Of a stretch of DNA of 63,300 nucleotides, positions 1 to 8,972 are shown piece after piece. This DNA comes from Lachnospiraceae bacterium. Lineage in GTDB: Bacteria; Bacillota; Clostridia; Lachnospirales; Lachnospiraceae. Below the pieces are notes generated by a model that was not told the DNA's origin, did not search any database, and worked only from the letters and a program-made list of their open reading frames with translations. The stretch covers positions 1-63,300 of the forward strand of contig CAJTBO010000028.1 in assembly GCA_910573755.1 (NCBI GenBank), in the 5' to 3' direction. The translations under genes and the position numbers were made by a program. Position 1 is the stretch's first letter, and each line of letters begins with the position of its first letter.

Positions 1-51
1 AAGAGCAGCGATGTTTGTGCTGACCCGTACTAATAGGCCGAAAGCTTGACC
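1..51 (+). rRNA. 23S ribosomal RNA, 3' end
   Basis: The first ~50 bases match the conserved 3' end of bacterial 23S rRNA, with the 'actaatagg' block followed by 'gcttgacc'. The rest of the gene lies left of the window. The next 300 bases show no 5S-like sequence. A hairpin (102-110 with 117-125, TTTTGAGGG/CCCTCAAAA) and then a terminator close the operon. In this copy the 5S gene is therefore either upstream or missing. The identity is secure; the exact end is approximate. Confidence 0.85.
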
Positions 52-216
52 AGAAGGAAAGAGGTTTTTGGAAGAGGATGGATCAGGAGTTCAGTGTTCG
101 GTTTTGAGGGGATGAACCCTCAAAAAAACAGCGGTACTTTCGGGTTCGCGAAGCGGATCTCGTATGTAAACCGCAGGTTTATATTTACATAAGTGAAAAT
201 AATAAAGTACAAAAGA

Positions 217-250
217 TAAAAAAAGAAGCAGCTTGCTTCTTTTTTTTATC
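217..250 (+). terminator. Terminator of the rRNA operon
   Basis: A 7-bp stem AGAAGCA/TGCTTCT (224-230 with 234-240) is flanked by an A-run and followed by a T-run of eight. This is a classic intrinsic terminator after the rRNA operon and before the CheV-type gene. Confidence 0.85.
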
Positions 251-343
251 TTTTATGGTATGCAATTTGGAAATGCTGTGGTATAATTATGATAGATTTA
301 CGGGTAAATCCCATGATAGACCGATATTAATGTGAGGTGGAAT

Positions 344-1237
344 ATGGATACAAAGATTTTGTTAGAGAACGGAACGAACGAACTTGAGGTGTTGGAATTT
401 ATTCTGGATGGAAATTCTTACGGCATCAATGTGGCGAAGGTAAAAGAGATCATTACTTACGAGCCGGTGACGCCGGTTCCCAATGCTCATCCGAGTATAG
501 AAGGAATTTTTATGCCGCGTGAAACAATGATCACTGCCATAGACCTGAAGAATTGCCTTCAGAGAGGAGAATGCAGCGCCTCCGGGTTATTTATCATCAC
601 AAACTTTAATAAACTGGATATCGCGTTCCATGTAGATAATGTTGTGGGTATCCACAGAGTATCCTGGAGAGATATCATAAAACCGGATGCTACAGTGAGC
701 ACAACGGAAGAGGGGATTTCTACAGGGATCATAAAATATAACGATAAATTGATTATCATTCTTGATTTTGAGAAGATCGTATCTGATATTAATCCTGAAA
801 CCGGCTTGAAGATTACGGACATTGATGAACTCGGGGAGAGAGAAAGAAGTGATGTGCCGGTTCTGATTGCGGAAGATTCCGTATTGCTGAATAAGTTGAT
901 CGTGGACTCTCTGAAAAAGGCAGGGTATCATAATCTGATCCACACAAAGAACGGTCAGGAAGCATATGATGTCATTCAGGATTGTAAGAGGGACGGTACT
1001 TTGAAGGAGCATGTGCAATGCATCATTACGGATATTGAGATGCCGTTGATGGATGGACATCGCCTGACAAAACTTGTAAAGGAAGACCCTGAGACGGCGG
1101 ATATTCCGATCATTATTTTCTCGTCTCTGGTAAATGATGAAATGAAAAGAAAAGGTGCGGCACTTGGTGCGGATGCGCAGTTGTCAAAACCGGAAATCGG
1201 TAATCTGGTAAGAGTGATAGATGAACTGACCAGATAA
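344..1237 (+). CDS. cheV: CheV-type chemotaxis coupling protein (CheW domain + receiver)
   Basis: A 297-residue cytoplasmic adaptor that couples chemoreceptors to the CheA kinase and adds a phosphorylatable receiver. The N-terminal ~150 residues read as a CheW fold ('LEFILDGNSYGINVAKVKEI', 'LIIILDFEKI'). The C-terminal ~120 form a receiver with the acidic pocket 'IAEDS', the phospho-acceptor Asp in 'ITDIEMP', a Ser in 'IIIFSS' and the Lys in 'SKPE'. I chose the ATG at 344 because GAGGTGG lies just upstream; an in-frame GTG at 332 is less likely. It stands alone, with no other che or flagellar gene in view, and a terminator follows at once. It probably works with receptors encoded elsewhere. 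Confidence 0.9.
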   Translation: MDTKILLENGTNELEVLEFILDGNSYGINVAKVKEIITYEPVTPVPNAHPSIEGIFMPRETMITAIDLKNCLQRGECSASGLFIITNFNKLDIAFHVDNVVGIHRVSWRDIIKPDATVSTTEEGISTGIIKYNDKLIIILDFEKIVSDINPETGLKITDIDELGERERSDVPVLIAEDSVLLNKLIVDSLKKAGYHNLIHTKNGQEAYDVIQDCKRDGTLKEHVQCIITDIEMPLMDGHRLTKLVKEDPETADIPIIIFSSLVNDEMKRKGAALGADAQLSKPEIGNLVRVIDELTR

Positions 1238-1256
1238 ATGTTATAGAAGGACAGAT

Positions 1257-1288
1257 AGAGTGTACCGATTCCAGGTACACTCTTTTAT
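1257..1288 (+). terminator. Terminator after cheV
   Basis: A perfect 10-bp stem AGAGTGTACC/GGTACACTCT (1257-1266 with 1274-1283) with a 7-base loop is followed by TTTTAT. Confidence 0.85.
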
Positions 1289-1396
1289 ATGCGCACGGGT
1301 ACGGAGAGGAAGGATGCGGCATAAGCTGCCCGCACCCGGCGCGGCGAGCAGGGGAAGATGAATCTTCCCTGCCCGATTTGTGTGGAAAGGAAAATT

Positions 1397-2167
1397 ATGC
1401 CGGTTCAGGATATAAAGGAAGCGGAACTTGTACTCGTCGGTATCGGCGGTGAGATGCAGGTAAAGCTACAGAGTTTAAAAAATATACCGAATTTCAGTGA
1501 GAAATTTTCTGTTCTTCAGGAAGAACAAAGCAGGCAGTGGGTGATTCCTTTTCTGATCCGATATTATTTGAAGCAGGAGTTTCATCCGGAGATTGCCGGA
1601 GCGTATAAAAAGCTGAAAGAAATACTGGAAGGTAAAAACTATTTTATTGTTTCTTTGAGCAGCGATGATCTGATACGGAATATAGGATTTCAGCAGGAGA
1701 GGATTACGCTGCCCTGCGGCGGTTATGAAATGATGCAGTGTGCAGAAAACTGCAGGGAAAAGCTGTTCCCGGTGGATGAGGAGTTATGGAATAAAGTCTG
1801 TGGATGGATAGAGGATAGCATTTCACTGGAAGAACTGAAAGAGCCGAAGTGTCCGGATTGCGGCGCGGCGCTTGTTATGAATCAATACGGGGAACCTGTG
1901 TATTATGAGGGCGGTTATCTGGAGAGCTGGAAGCGGTATACGAAGTGGCTGCAGGGTACGGTAAACAGAAAACTTTGTATTTTGGAATTAGGCGCAGGCA
2001 TGGAACTTCCTTCCGTGATCAGATGGCCTTTTGAGAAAATGTGTTTTTATAACCAAAAATCTGTATTTTGGAGAGTACATAGCAGTTTATACCAATTATC
2101 CGAGGAAATAAGCATGCGGGGAATATCTGTCAGAAAAGATCCCGTGGCATTTTTAAATGAATTATAA
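1397..2167 (+). CDS. Sir2-family-like protein with a Cys pair
   Basis: About 256 residues. The overall pattern resembles small Sir2-like (NAD-dependent deacylase-type) proteins of Firmicutes: a Rossmann-like start ('AELVLVGIGGEM'), a 'CPDCGAAL' cysteine pair near residue 155, and 'LELGAGMELPSVIRWPFEKM' followed by 'RVHSSLYQL'. The canonical catalytic 'QNID..H' motif is not evident, so enzymatic activity is uncertain. The start at 1397 is preferred for its GGAAAGG site 7 bases upstream. An ATG at 1358 would add 13 residues carrying another Cys-x-x-Cys. It sits 31 bases before the repeat protein and may be cotranscribed with it. The function is not established from sequence. Confidence 0.55.
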   Translation: MPVQDIKEAELVLVGIGGEMQVKLQSLKNIPNFSEKFSVLQEEQSRQWVIPFLIRYYLKQEFHPEIAGAYKKLKEILEGKNYFIVSLSSDDLIRNIGFQQERITLPCGGYEMMQCAENCREKLFPVDEELWNKVCGWIEDSISLEELKEPKCPDCGAALVMNQYGEPVYYEGGYLESWKRYTKWLQGTVNRKLCILELGAGMELPSVIRWPFEKMCFYNQKSVFWRVHSSLYQLSEEISMRGISVRKDPVAFLNEL

Positions 2168-2198
2168 TAACTTGTTGATTTTGGAGGCATAGAAAAGA

Positions 2199-4139
2199 AT
2201 GAATTCTGATGAAGAACGTTTGGAGGAAATGTTAAGGGCTGTTATGGAACCTGATAGTGCAGCGCCGCCTGATCCGAATGATGAAATGTCTATTTCTGAT
2301 ATCATGGATGGTATGTTGGATGAGATATCTGATGAAGATGTAATGGGAGATCTGCCCGAGATGCCGGATGCTGATTTAATGGGAGATCTGGCAGGGATGC
2401 CGGATGCCGATCTGATGGGAGATCTGCCCGAGATGCCGGATGCTGATTTAATGGGAGATCTGGCAGGGATGCCGGATGAGGATCTGATGGGGGATCTGGC
2501 GGGGATGTCTGATGAGGATTTAATGGGAGACCTTGCAGGGATGCCGGATGCCGATCTGACGGGAGATCTGCCGGGGATGTCGGATTCCGGGCTGGCAGAC
2601 GGTATGCCGGAGATGGCTGCATCCGGTGCAGCGGATGATCTGCAGGGAGAAAAAATGGAAACTCTGCCGGCCGTTGAAGAGAGCGGGCCGCCGGAAACGT
2701 TAATGGATATGGAAGAGGGCGGAGTGCTGGAGACGGCGTCGGGTATGAATGAAGAGGAGATGCTGGTAGATCCGCTGGCTTTGCTCGACATGTCGGAAGA
2801 TGAGATAGATCAGGTTCTGGGACAGGAGTCAGGCGAGGGCGGAGCTGTTTCGGGAAAAGCGGCGCCGGAGATAACGGAAGATAAAGAACTTTCAGATCTG
2901 TTAGGTTCAAATAATGAATTGGCGGATATTCAGGATATGCTTTCGATGCCGGACGGCTCTGAAATGACAGTCGATGAAGGGCTTGCGGATATGCCTTTTG
3001 GTGCGGATGTGGATCTGGATTCGGACAGCGTGAAAGATCTGTTGGGACTGACACCGGAAATAGAAGCGGATCTTATGGAGGAGACCGGGGAGGAGACGAA
3101 AAAGCCCTCTGTGCCCAGGGTTGAGGAGGAACCTGAAAAGGAACCCGAGAAAGAGGATAAGGCGAAGGGGAAAAAGGCAAAGAAAGGCGGGAAATCCGCT
3201 GATAAAACGAAGGAAAAAAAGGCGGGATTCGGGAAGAAGCTTGCTATGTTTTTCTTTGGACCGGATGATGATGATCTGGATGAGGATGCAGAAAAGACGG
3301 CAGCGAAAGATGAGCAGTCCGAAGATGCGGGCAAAAAAGGAAACGCAAAGGCAGAGAAAAAGAAGAAGGATAAGAAAGAAAAAAAGAAAAAGCCGCCTAA
3401 AAAAGAAGGACCGGATCCTAAAAAGGCGGCAAAAGAAAAACAGCAGAAAGAAAAAAATGCGGAAAAGGCCAGAAAAAAAGCAGAAAAAGCGGAGATAGCC
3501 GAGAAGGAAAGAAGGGCTGCCAAAAAACTTCCGAAGAAAAAAGTATTTGTCTGGGTATTATTCTGTGCTTCGATCGCGGCAGGCATTTTGTTGATGAATA
3601 CGGTCGGAATGGATACGCTGCATCTTACGGAGGCGAGAAATGCGTTCTACGATAAAGATTATGAGACGGCTTATCAGTTGTTGAACGGCAGAAGCCTGGA
3701 GGAGGAAGATCAGCTGCTGTTTATGCAGTCTTCCGCGATACTGCATCTGAAACATGCAGAAGAGGTTTATGCAAACCATCTGAAGATGGGAAAACCGGTG
3801 ACGGCATTGGAAGATCTGATGAAAGGTGTGAAGAAGTATCAGGAGATAGTACAGGCCGGTGAGCAGGATTTGATCACGCCGGAGTTGACGGAGCAGTATC
3901 AGAATATTTTGAAGCTTTTGCTGGATAACTATAATCTGTCGGAGGAAGGTGCACTGGAGATCAATGCGCTGAAGGATGATTATGAGTACAGCCTGCAGCT
4001 TGAGGCGCTGGTAAACGGAGAGGTTTATCAGAGCCAGTCGGAAATCGAGCAGCAGGAAGAGGAAGAAGCGGAAAAGTATTCTGATCTGGAGGATATACTG
4101 CCGGAGGAAGAGGAATATTTGAATGGTATCGGTGATTGA
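2199..4139 (+). CDS. Large acidic-repeat / lysine-rich protein with one membrane segment
   Basis: 646 residues of strongly modular, low-complexity sequence. Residues ~45-135 carry 7-8 copies of a ~12-residue acidic repeat of the type 'MPDADLMGDLAG'. Residues ~300-445 are almost entirely Lys/Glu/Ala. A single hydrophobic helix ('VFVWVLFCASIAAGILLMN') follows near residue 450, then a ~190-residue helical, acidic tail with TPR-like spacing ('ARNAFYDKDYETAYQLLNG'). The likely topology is a long charged cytoplasmic arm, one membrane pass and an outside domain (inference). The last 17 bases overlap the start of hisH, so the two are translationally linked. I recognise no family for the whole protein. 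The charged tracts could be a polyelectrolyte tether or an interaction scaffold. Confidence 0.8.
   Translation: MNSDEERLEEMLRAVMEPDSAAPPDPNDEMSISDIMDGMLDEISDEDVMGDLPEMPDADLMGDLAGMPDADLMGDLPEMPDADLMGDLAGMPDEDLMGDLAGMSDEDLMGDLAGMPDADLTGDLPGMSDSGLADGMPEMAASGAADDLQGEKMETLPAVEESGPPETLMDMEEGGVLETASGMNEEEMLVDPLALLDMSEDEIDQVLGQESGEGGAVSGKAAPEITEDKELSDLLGSNNELADIQDMLSMPDGSEMTVDEGLADMPFGADVDLDSDSVKDLLGLTPEIEADLMEETGEETKKPSVPRVEEEPEKEPEKEDKAKGKKAKKGGKSADKTKEKKAGFGKKLAMFFFGPDDDDLDEDAEKTAAKDEQSEDAGKKGNAKAEKKKKDKKEKKKKPPKKEGPDPKKAAKEKQQKEKNAEKARKKAEKAEIAEKERRAAKKLPKKKVFVWVLFCASIAAGILLMNTVGMDTLHLTEARNAFYDKDYETAYQLLNGRSLEEEDQLLFMQSSAILHLKHAEEVYANHLKMGKPVTALEDLMKGVKKYQEIVQAGEQDLITPELTEQYQNILKLLLDNYNLSEEGALEINALKDDYEYSLQLEALVNGEVYQSQSEIEQQEEEEAEKYSDLEDILPEEEEYLNGIGD
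2331..2600 (+). repeat. In-frame ~36-bp tandem repeat
   Basis: About 7-8 copies of a 36-base unit (core 'ATGCCGGATGCTGATTTAA') encode the acidic 12-residue repeat of the 646-residue protein. Copies differ mainly by synonymous changes and by Ala/Glu or Asp/Glu swaps, so copy number may vary between strains. Confidence 0.8.
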
Positions 4140-4728
4140 TTATGATGCGGGAAACATAAAGAGCGTACAGAAGGCGCTGGAATTTCTGGGAGAAAAAGTA
4201 CTTGTCACAAGAAACCCGGAAGAAATTTTAGCAGCCGAAAGAGTGATCCTGCCGGGGGTGGGAAGCTTTGGAGACGCGATGGCGAGGCTGGAAGGATTCG
4301 GGCTGGTTCCGGTTATCAAAGAGACAGCAGAACGCGGGACACCGTTTTTGGGAATCTGCCTCGGCCTGCAGCTTTTGTTTGAAGAGAGCGAAGAGAGTCC
4401 CGGTGTGAAGGGGCTTGGGCTTCTTCCCGGGAGGATCATGCGGATCCCGAAAGCGGAAGGCCTTAAGGTGCCGCAGATAGGGTGGAATGCGCTGGCGTAC
4501 CCTTCGGAAGGAAGGCTTTTTCGGGGGGTGGCGGAAGGCTCTTATGTCTATTTTGTGCATTCCTATTATTTGCAGGCTGCGGATAAGGAGATCGTGAAGG
4601 CAACTGCTGCGTATGGTGTTACAGTGGAGGCGGCGGTGGAGCAGGGAAATATTTTTGCCTGTCAGTTTCATCCGGAGAAAAGTTCGGATGCGGGCCTGCA
4701 GATCTTAAAGAATTTCCTGACGGTATAG
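4123..4728 (+). CDS. hisH: Imidazole glycerol phosphate synthase, glutaminase subunit HisH
   Basis: A 201-residue class I glutamine amidotransferase that releases ammonia from glutamine and channels it to HisF in histidine synthesis. It shows the N-terminal 'IDYDAGNIKSV', the nucleophile elbow 'GICLGLQLLFE' and the His/Glu pair of the triad in 'CQFHPEKS'. Length is normal. The ATG lies inside the end of the upstream repeat protein. hisF follows after 92 bases. No other his gene is nearby, so the rest of the pathway must be elsewhere. Confidence 0.95.
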   Translation: MVSVIDYDAGNIKSVQKALEFLGEKVLVTRNPEEILAAERVILPGVGSFGDAMARLEGFGLVPVIKETAERGTPFLGICLGLQLLFEESEESPGVKGLGLLPGRIMRIPKAEGLKVPQIGWNALAYPSEGRLFRGVAEGSYVYFVHSYYLQAADKEIVKATAAYGVTVEAAVEQGNIFACQFHPEKSSDAGLQILKNFLTV

Positions 4729-4820
4729 GTAGAAAAAGGTGTTTCCTTATGCAATATAAAAAGAATATTGATATATTCATTATGTTGTTATGGTGAGAAG
4801 CGGGATGAGAGTGAGAGTAT

Positions 4821-5582
4821 ATGCACACAAAGAGAATTATCCCCTGTCTGGACGTCAATAAGGGCAGGGTGGTAAAAGGTGTCAATTTTGTAAATCTGCG
4901 GGATGCCGGAGATCCGGTGGAAATTGCGGCGGCATATGACAGGGCCGGTGCGGATGAGGTGGTTTTCCTGGATATTACGGCATCCTCCGACGCAAGGGGG
5001 ACCGTGGTGGATATGGTGCGCAAGGTGGCGGAGCGGGTGTTTATTCCGTTTACCGTGGGCGGCGGTATCCGTACCGTGGAGGATTTCAGGGCGCTGCTTC
5101 GGGAAGGGGCGGATAAGATATCCGTTAATTCCGCAGCCATAGACAGGCCTGAGCTGATCAGTGAAGCGGCGGATAAATTCGGAAGCCAGTGTGTGGTACT
5201 GGCGGTGGATGCGAAAAGGCGTGCCGACGGCAGCGGTTTCAATATTTATAAGCACGGCGGCCGCATTGATATGGGCATCGATGTGATAGACTGGGTGACA
5301 AAGGCGGAAAAACTGGGAGCCGGAGAAATTTTGCTGACCAGTATGGATTGTGACGGCACAAAGGCGGGATACGATATCGAACTGACAAGACAGGTGGCAG
5401 AGGCGGTATCCGTTCCGGTGATCGCTTCCGGCGGTGCGGGTGCGCTGGCGCATTTTCGTGAGGCGCTGACGGAAGGGAAGGCGGAGGCGGCGCTGGCGGC
5501 GTCCCTGTTCCATTACAAGGAGCTGGAGATCCGCCAGGTAAAGGAATTTCTGGCTGCGGAGGGCGTTGCGGTACGGTTGTAG
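4821..5582 (+). CDS. hisF: Imidazole glycerol phosphate synthase, cyclase subunit HisF
   Basis: A 253-residue (beta/alpha)8 barrel that converts PRFAR and HisH-derived ammonia to imidazole glycerol phosphate and AICAR. The two catalytic aspartates lie in '[13 protein letters not shown]' and '[11 protein letters not shown]', and the phosphate-binding loops 'VGGGIR' and 'ASGGAG' are present. It is full length and pairs with hisH just upstream. ung follows 83 bases later. Confidence 0.96.
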   Translation: MHTKRIIPCLDVNKGRVVKGVNFVNLRDAGDPVEIAAAYDRAGADEVVFLDITASSDARGTVVDMVRKVAERVFIPFTVGGGIRTVEDFRALLREGADKISVNSAAIDRPELISEAADKFGSQCVVLAVDAKRRADGSGFNIYKHGGRIDMGIDVIDWVTKAEKLGAGEILLTSMDCDGTKAGYDIELTRQVAEAVSVPVIASGGAGALAHFREALTEGKAEAALAASLFHYKELEIRQVKEFLAAEGVAVRL

Positions 5583-5664
5583 AGACAGTCGGGAGATATG
5601 GCGGAGAGTAGGGAACTGCGTTAAAAGCAGTTTTGCAAAAGAAAAAATAAAGGAGAAACAGAAG

Positions 5665-6339
5665 ATGGCAGCGATTGACAATGATTGGCTGGAGCCCCTG
5701 AAACCGGAATTTCAGAAACCTTATTACAAGAAGTTGTTTGAGAAAGTCAGCGAGGAGTATAATACCAGAAAGATATTCCCGGCATCCGAGGATATCTTTA
5801 CCGCGTTTCACTTGACACCGCTGGCGGATGTGAAAGTAGTCATTTTGGGACAGGACCCCTATCACAATGACGGGCAGGCACACGGACTTTGCTTTTCGGT
5901 AAAGCCGGAGGTGGATATCCCCCCTTCCCTTGTAAATATTTATCAGGAACTGCATGATGATCTGGGCTGCTATATCCCGAATAACGGTTATCTGGTGAAA
6001 TGGGCAAAACAGGGCGTGCTGATGCTCAATACGGTGCTGACAGTGCGCGCGCATGCGGCGAATTCCCATCGGGGGATCGGCTGGGAGGAGTTTACGGATG
6101 CCTGCATCCGGATCTGCAGTGAGCAGGATCGGCCGATGGTGTTTATTCTCTGGGGCAAGCCAGCCCAGACGAAAAAATCCATGCTGCATAATCCGAAACA
6201 CCTGATCCTGGAGGCGCCACACCCGAGCCCCTTATCCGCCTACAGAGGGTTCTTTGGCAGCAAGCCTTTCAGTAAAACAAACGAATATCTGCAGGAAAAC
6301 GGCCTTGCGCCGATCGACTGGCAGATTGAGAATGTATAG
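5665..6339 (+). CDS. ung: Uracil-DNA glycosylase (family 1)
   Basis: A 224-residue base-excision enzyme that removes uracil from DNA. It contains the water-activating 'GQDPYHN' motif near residue 65 and the minor-groove 'HPSPLSAYRGF' loop near the C-terminus. The start at 5665 is set by AGGAGA nine bases upstream; the reading frame opens further upstream without a ribosome site. It lies downstream of hisF in the same orientation and ends before a terminator shared with the facing blaR1-like gene. Confidence 0.96.
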   Translation: MAAIDNDWLEPLKPEFQKPYYKKLFEKVSEEYNTRKIFPASEDIFTAFHLTPLADVKVVILGQDPYHNDGQAHGLCFSVKPEVDIPPSLVNIYQELHDDLGCYIPNNGYLVKWAKQGVLMLNTVLTVRAHAANSHRGIGWEEFTDACIRICSEQDRPMVFILWGKPAQTKKSMLHNPKHLILEAPHPSPLSAYRGFFGSKPFSKTNEYLQENGLAPIDWQIENV

Positions 6340-6381
6340 GAATAAATTGAAAATGCAGGAAAAATAGAAAATACGGGAAAT

Positions 6382-6428
6382 AAAAAGAGTGCCGGCACGG
6401 AGGTTATCTCCGATCAGGCACTCTTTTG
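6382..6428. terminator. Bidirectional terminator between ung and the blaR1-like gene
   Basis: The stem AAAAAGAGTGCC/GGCACTCTTTT (6382-6393 with 6418-6428) encloses a smaller CGGAG/CTCCG hairpin. A-run and T-run flanks let it serve both converging transcripts. Confidence 0.8.
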
Positions 6429-6437
6429 GCATATAAA

Positions 6438-8348
6438 TTATACAGAGTCAGGGAACCGTTCCTGCAGTTTTATCAAAAATGCTTCGAATTGTTCCTGAGT
6501 GGAGCTTTCTGCCCAAAGGTCGCAGCCTGTTTCAGACTCTGCCCATTGTCTTGTATATACCAGTGTCAGAGGCCGCTTTGCCATATCGGTTTCATCTGTC
6601 AGTTTAAAGTTGACCAGTTCCGCGTTTTCGATCAGAGAAAACATAATACAGGCGTTTTTCTGCAACAGGGCGGTTTCTTTCTGACGGTTCGGAGCATCTA
6701 GTGCATATTGTTCTTTGTCTTCTTCAGAGAGGGAAAAGGTTATGGTCACTGCGTAAGGCTCGCTGTCATCCGTCTGCAGGGCAAACTGCCGGTATGCCAT
6801 ATCCTGCGGGAATATCAGATTGTAGATAATATTTCCCACGGCGGAGTTGTCCCCGATATATTTTGTCCGGTGGGAGAACAGCGTCTTTGCGGAAAGAGCC
6901 TCCTCTTCCATGACAGACAGTTTGAAGATCCAGCGGACGGCGGATATTGCCTCTTCGGTGCCGTCAGGGGAGCGTTCATCGATATCATATCCATAGCAGA
7001 GATAAACATCTCCGTTTTTCTGCAACAGAATATAGTAAAGGATCTGCCGTTCCTCCTGCGGACGGTTTACGATCCATGCTTTTTTGTTTTCCTTTAAAAG
7101 GGTGGCAAGTAAAAACCCGGTCTGACTGTTTTCCGTGTCGATATCCATATCGTTGGCAAAATTTTTTCCGGTCAGCCTGATCTCTTCCGCGTCGCCGCAG
7201 GGAATCCAGTACCCTTCTGTATTTTCCCCCGAAAGAGGCGTATCGGCGGATTCCATCAGCTGATAGCCGGATGTCAGAATATAGGCCGGGGCAGTTTCCG
7301 GTGTAAAGGTAAAATCATATTGCGGGGCTGTATAAACGATCGCTTCCGCCTGATAGGGATGGCCAAAGGGCTCCGCTGTGGCAGGAAATTTATCCTTTGG
7401 ATCAGTGAGCAGGCAGAGGGCGGCGATGGCGCATATTGCGGCGGTCAGCAGGATCAGGAAAAAAGCGGGCTTTTTCCATGTTTTGGCGCGGCGTATCCGT
7501 TCTTTCAAGTCCCCTTCTCCGAATGCCAAAGGGCAGGCAAGAGCCGGTATTTTTTTGCTGTTTTCTTCCTTATCATATCCGATCAGCGAGAACAGATAAC
7601 TTTTCGTTTCCTCTTCCCCCAGATTCCGGATCACTCTCTCATCACAGGCAAGTTCGATATCGCGGCACAATAGAAGGTAAGCCGCCCAGATCAGCGGATG
7701 AAACCAGTAGACGGAAAGGAGCAGGAAGGCAAACGTTTTGATCAGGTGATCCTTCCGCGCAAGGTGCGCCTTTTCGTGGGCAAGCACATGGGTAAGGGCA
7801 TCTTCACTCAGCCGGAAGGGGATATAGATCCGGGGCTTTATCAGGCCGAGGATGAAAGGGGAGTCCACAAAGTCGCTCTGCCAGATATTGTCCCGCAACA
7901 GCACGGCGGTACGCATTTTCTTTTGCAGCCGCAGATAGCTGAAAGCGAGATAGAAAAGCATCAGGCATATGCCGGCAAGCCAGATCAGGACGGCGCTGTG
8001 CATTATAAATTCCAGCACTTCGGCACCGGAGGTTCTCGCAGGCAGCCGGGAGAAGGAATACTTTGCCGCAGGGTTGACTACCCGGTCAACCACCGTGATG
8101 CCGCTGCGGATTTCCGGGAATTCTCCCGGCTGCAGGGTTTCGGGAAGGGTTTCGCTGCTGGGGATCAGGCTGAAAATGCTTTCCGGTGAAAAAGGAAGGA
8201 TCAGGCGCAGGCCGACCAGCCCCCAGAGCATGCAGGTAAACTGTTTCGGCATTTTCCGGAGAAGAAGCCGAAGCAGCATAACCGCAAGCACGATCCAGCC
8301 GGCGGTGATACTCATATTGAGAAGCTTTAAAAAAACGGAAGCCATCAT
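6438..8348 (-). CDS. BlaR1/MecR1-type membrane sensor protease (M56 family)
   Basis: 636 residues. The N-terminal half has several hydrophobic helices and a cytoplasmic zinc protease motif 'HEKAH' near residue 190 (the HExxH of M56 peptidases). A further helix near residue 300 precedes a ~320-residue outside domain. In the family, an outside signal activates the protease, which then causes loss of the BlaI repressor. The outer domain is not visibly a penicillin-binding domain (no SxxK/KTG arrangement seen), so the signal may not be a beta-lactam. It starts one base after the upstream blaI-like gene, with GAGGAGG inside the end of that gene. No beta-lactamase is adjacent. Confidence 0.85.
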   Translation of the reverse strand: MMASVFLKLLNMSITAGWIVLAVMLLRLLLRKMPKQFTCMLWGLVGLRLILPFSPESIFSLIPSSETLPETLQPGEFPEIRSGITVVDRVVNPAAKYSFSRLPARTSGAEVLEFIMHSAVLIWLAGICLMLFYLAFSYLRLQKKMRTAVLLRDNIWQSDFVDSPFILGLIKPRIYIPFRLSEDALTHVLAHEKAHLARKDHLIKTFAFLLLSVYWFHPLIWAAYLLLCRDIELACDERVIRNLGEEETKSYLFSLIGYDKEENSKKIPALACPLAFGEGDLKERIRRAKTWKKPAFFLILLTAAICAIAALCLLTDPKDKFPATAEPFGHPYQAEAIVYTAPQYDFTFTPETAPAYILTSGYQLMESADTPLSGENTEGYWIPCGDAEEIRLTGKNFANDMDIDTENSQTGFLLATLLKENKKAWIVNRPQEERQILYYILLQKNGDVYLCYGYDIDERSPDGTEEAISAVRWIFKLSVMEEEALSAKTLFSHRTKYIGDNSAVGNIIYNLIFPQDMAYRQFALQTDDSEPYAVTITFSLSEEDKEQYALDAPNRQKETALLQKNACIMFSLIENAELVNFKLTDETDMAKRPLTLVYTRQWAESETGCDLWAESSTQEQFEAFLIKLQERFPDSV

Positions 8349-8349
8349 G

Positions 8350-8706
8350 TCATATATCCTCCTCGATCAGTCTTTTCAGTTTATCCATTTTTTCCTCCGA
8401 TAATCTTTTATGCCGCCCGAAAGCAGCAATAAAAGCGGGAAGGGAACCTTCAAATTTCTTTTCGATCAGTTCCTCCATCTCAGCCTCCTGTATCTTATCT
8501 TTGGAGATCAGGGAAGAAACGATGGTATTTTCATTTTTGAGGATGCCGCGTTCGGACAGCCGTTTTATGACCGTGTAAGTGGTGGTGGATTTCCAGCCGA
8601 GCTGTTCCTTACAGAGATTGACAAGATCCTTGCTCTTTATGGGTTCGTGTTCCCAGAGGATCAGACAGAAACGATATTCACTTTCAAAAATTTTCGGTGT
8701 ATCCAT
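8350..8706 (-). CDS. BlaI/MecI/CopY-family transcriptional repressor
   Basis: A 118-residue winged-helix repressor with a C-terminal helical dimerisation tail. 'FRFCLILWEHEPIKSKDL'-like text and the recognition segment 'WKSTTTYTVIKRLSERGIL' are typical of the family. The ATG at 8706 has AGGAGG seven bases upstream. It forms an operon with the downstream M56 protease. Two palindromic operators sit on its promoter about 270 bases upstream, which suggests autoregulation (inference). Confidence 0.9.
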   Translation of the reverse strand: MDTPKIFESEYRFCLILWEHEPIKSKDLVNLCKEQLGWKSTTTYTVIKRLSERGILKNENTIVSSLISKDKIQEAEMEELIEKKFEGSLPAFIAAFGRHKRLSEEKMDKLKRLIEEDI

Positions 8707-8748
8707 AGAAAACCTCCTATTAAAATCGCTGCGCGATAGCACTAAAGA

Positions 8749-8965
8749 GTAAAGTCACTTCGGCGCACACTCTATGAGAGAAACTTTCCTTCGAAAGGAC
8801 ACTCAGAAAAGTTTCCCTCGTGCGCCTTTGCGACTTTACCGTCTAACTGAATTATCAGACAGGCTATTCCGGTTTCGTATGCGCCGATACAGTACACGAT
8901 ACCATAAGACAATTTCCTGTTGCTTATGTATCAGTAAATCGTCTTGCGCTCTGCATCGGCTCATA
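8749..8965 (-). ncRNA. Structured leader RNA upstream of the blaI-like gene
   Basis: No protein is evident in these ~220 bases, but nested inverted repeats are dense. They are 8749-8756 with 8832-8839 (GTAAAGTC/GACTTTAC), 8762-8768 with 8820-8826 (GGCGCAC/GTGCGCC), 8776-8786 with 8809-8819, and an apical hairpin at 8787-8799. A second domain pairs 8878-8892 with 8951-8965 around a hairpin at 8898-8932. It lies between the predicted promoter and the blaI start, so it would be a 5' untranslated region of the minus-strand transcript. It could be a cis-regulatory RNA or a small palindromic insertion element. Confidence 0.55.
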
Positions 8966-8972
8966 CTGTACT

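Noticed and set aside
52-216. 5S rRNA gene after the 23S end
   Set aside because: No 5S-like conserved blocks or end-pairing were found in the ~165 bases before the terminator.
3121-3498. Arg/Lys-only plus-strand frame inside the 646-residue gene
   Set aside because: It is the shifted frame of the lysine-rich segment; no ribosome site, and composition explains the openness.
4123-5582. HisH/HisF paralogues for surface-sugar amidation
   Set aside because: Sequence motifs fit ordinary histidine synthesis and there are no sugar-nucleotide genes beside them.
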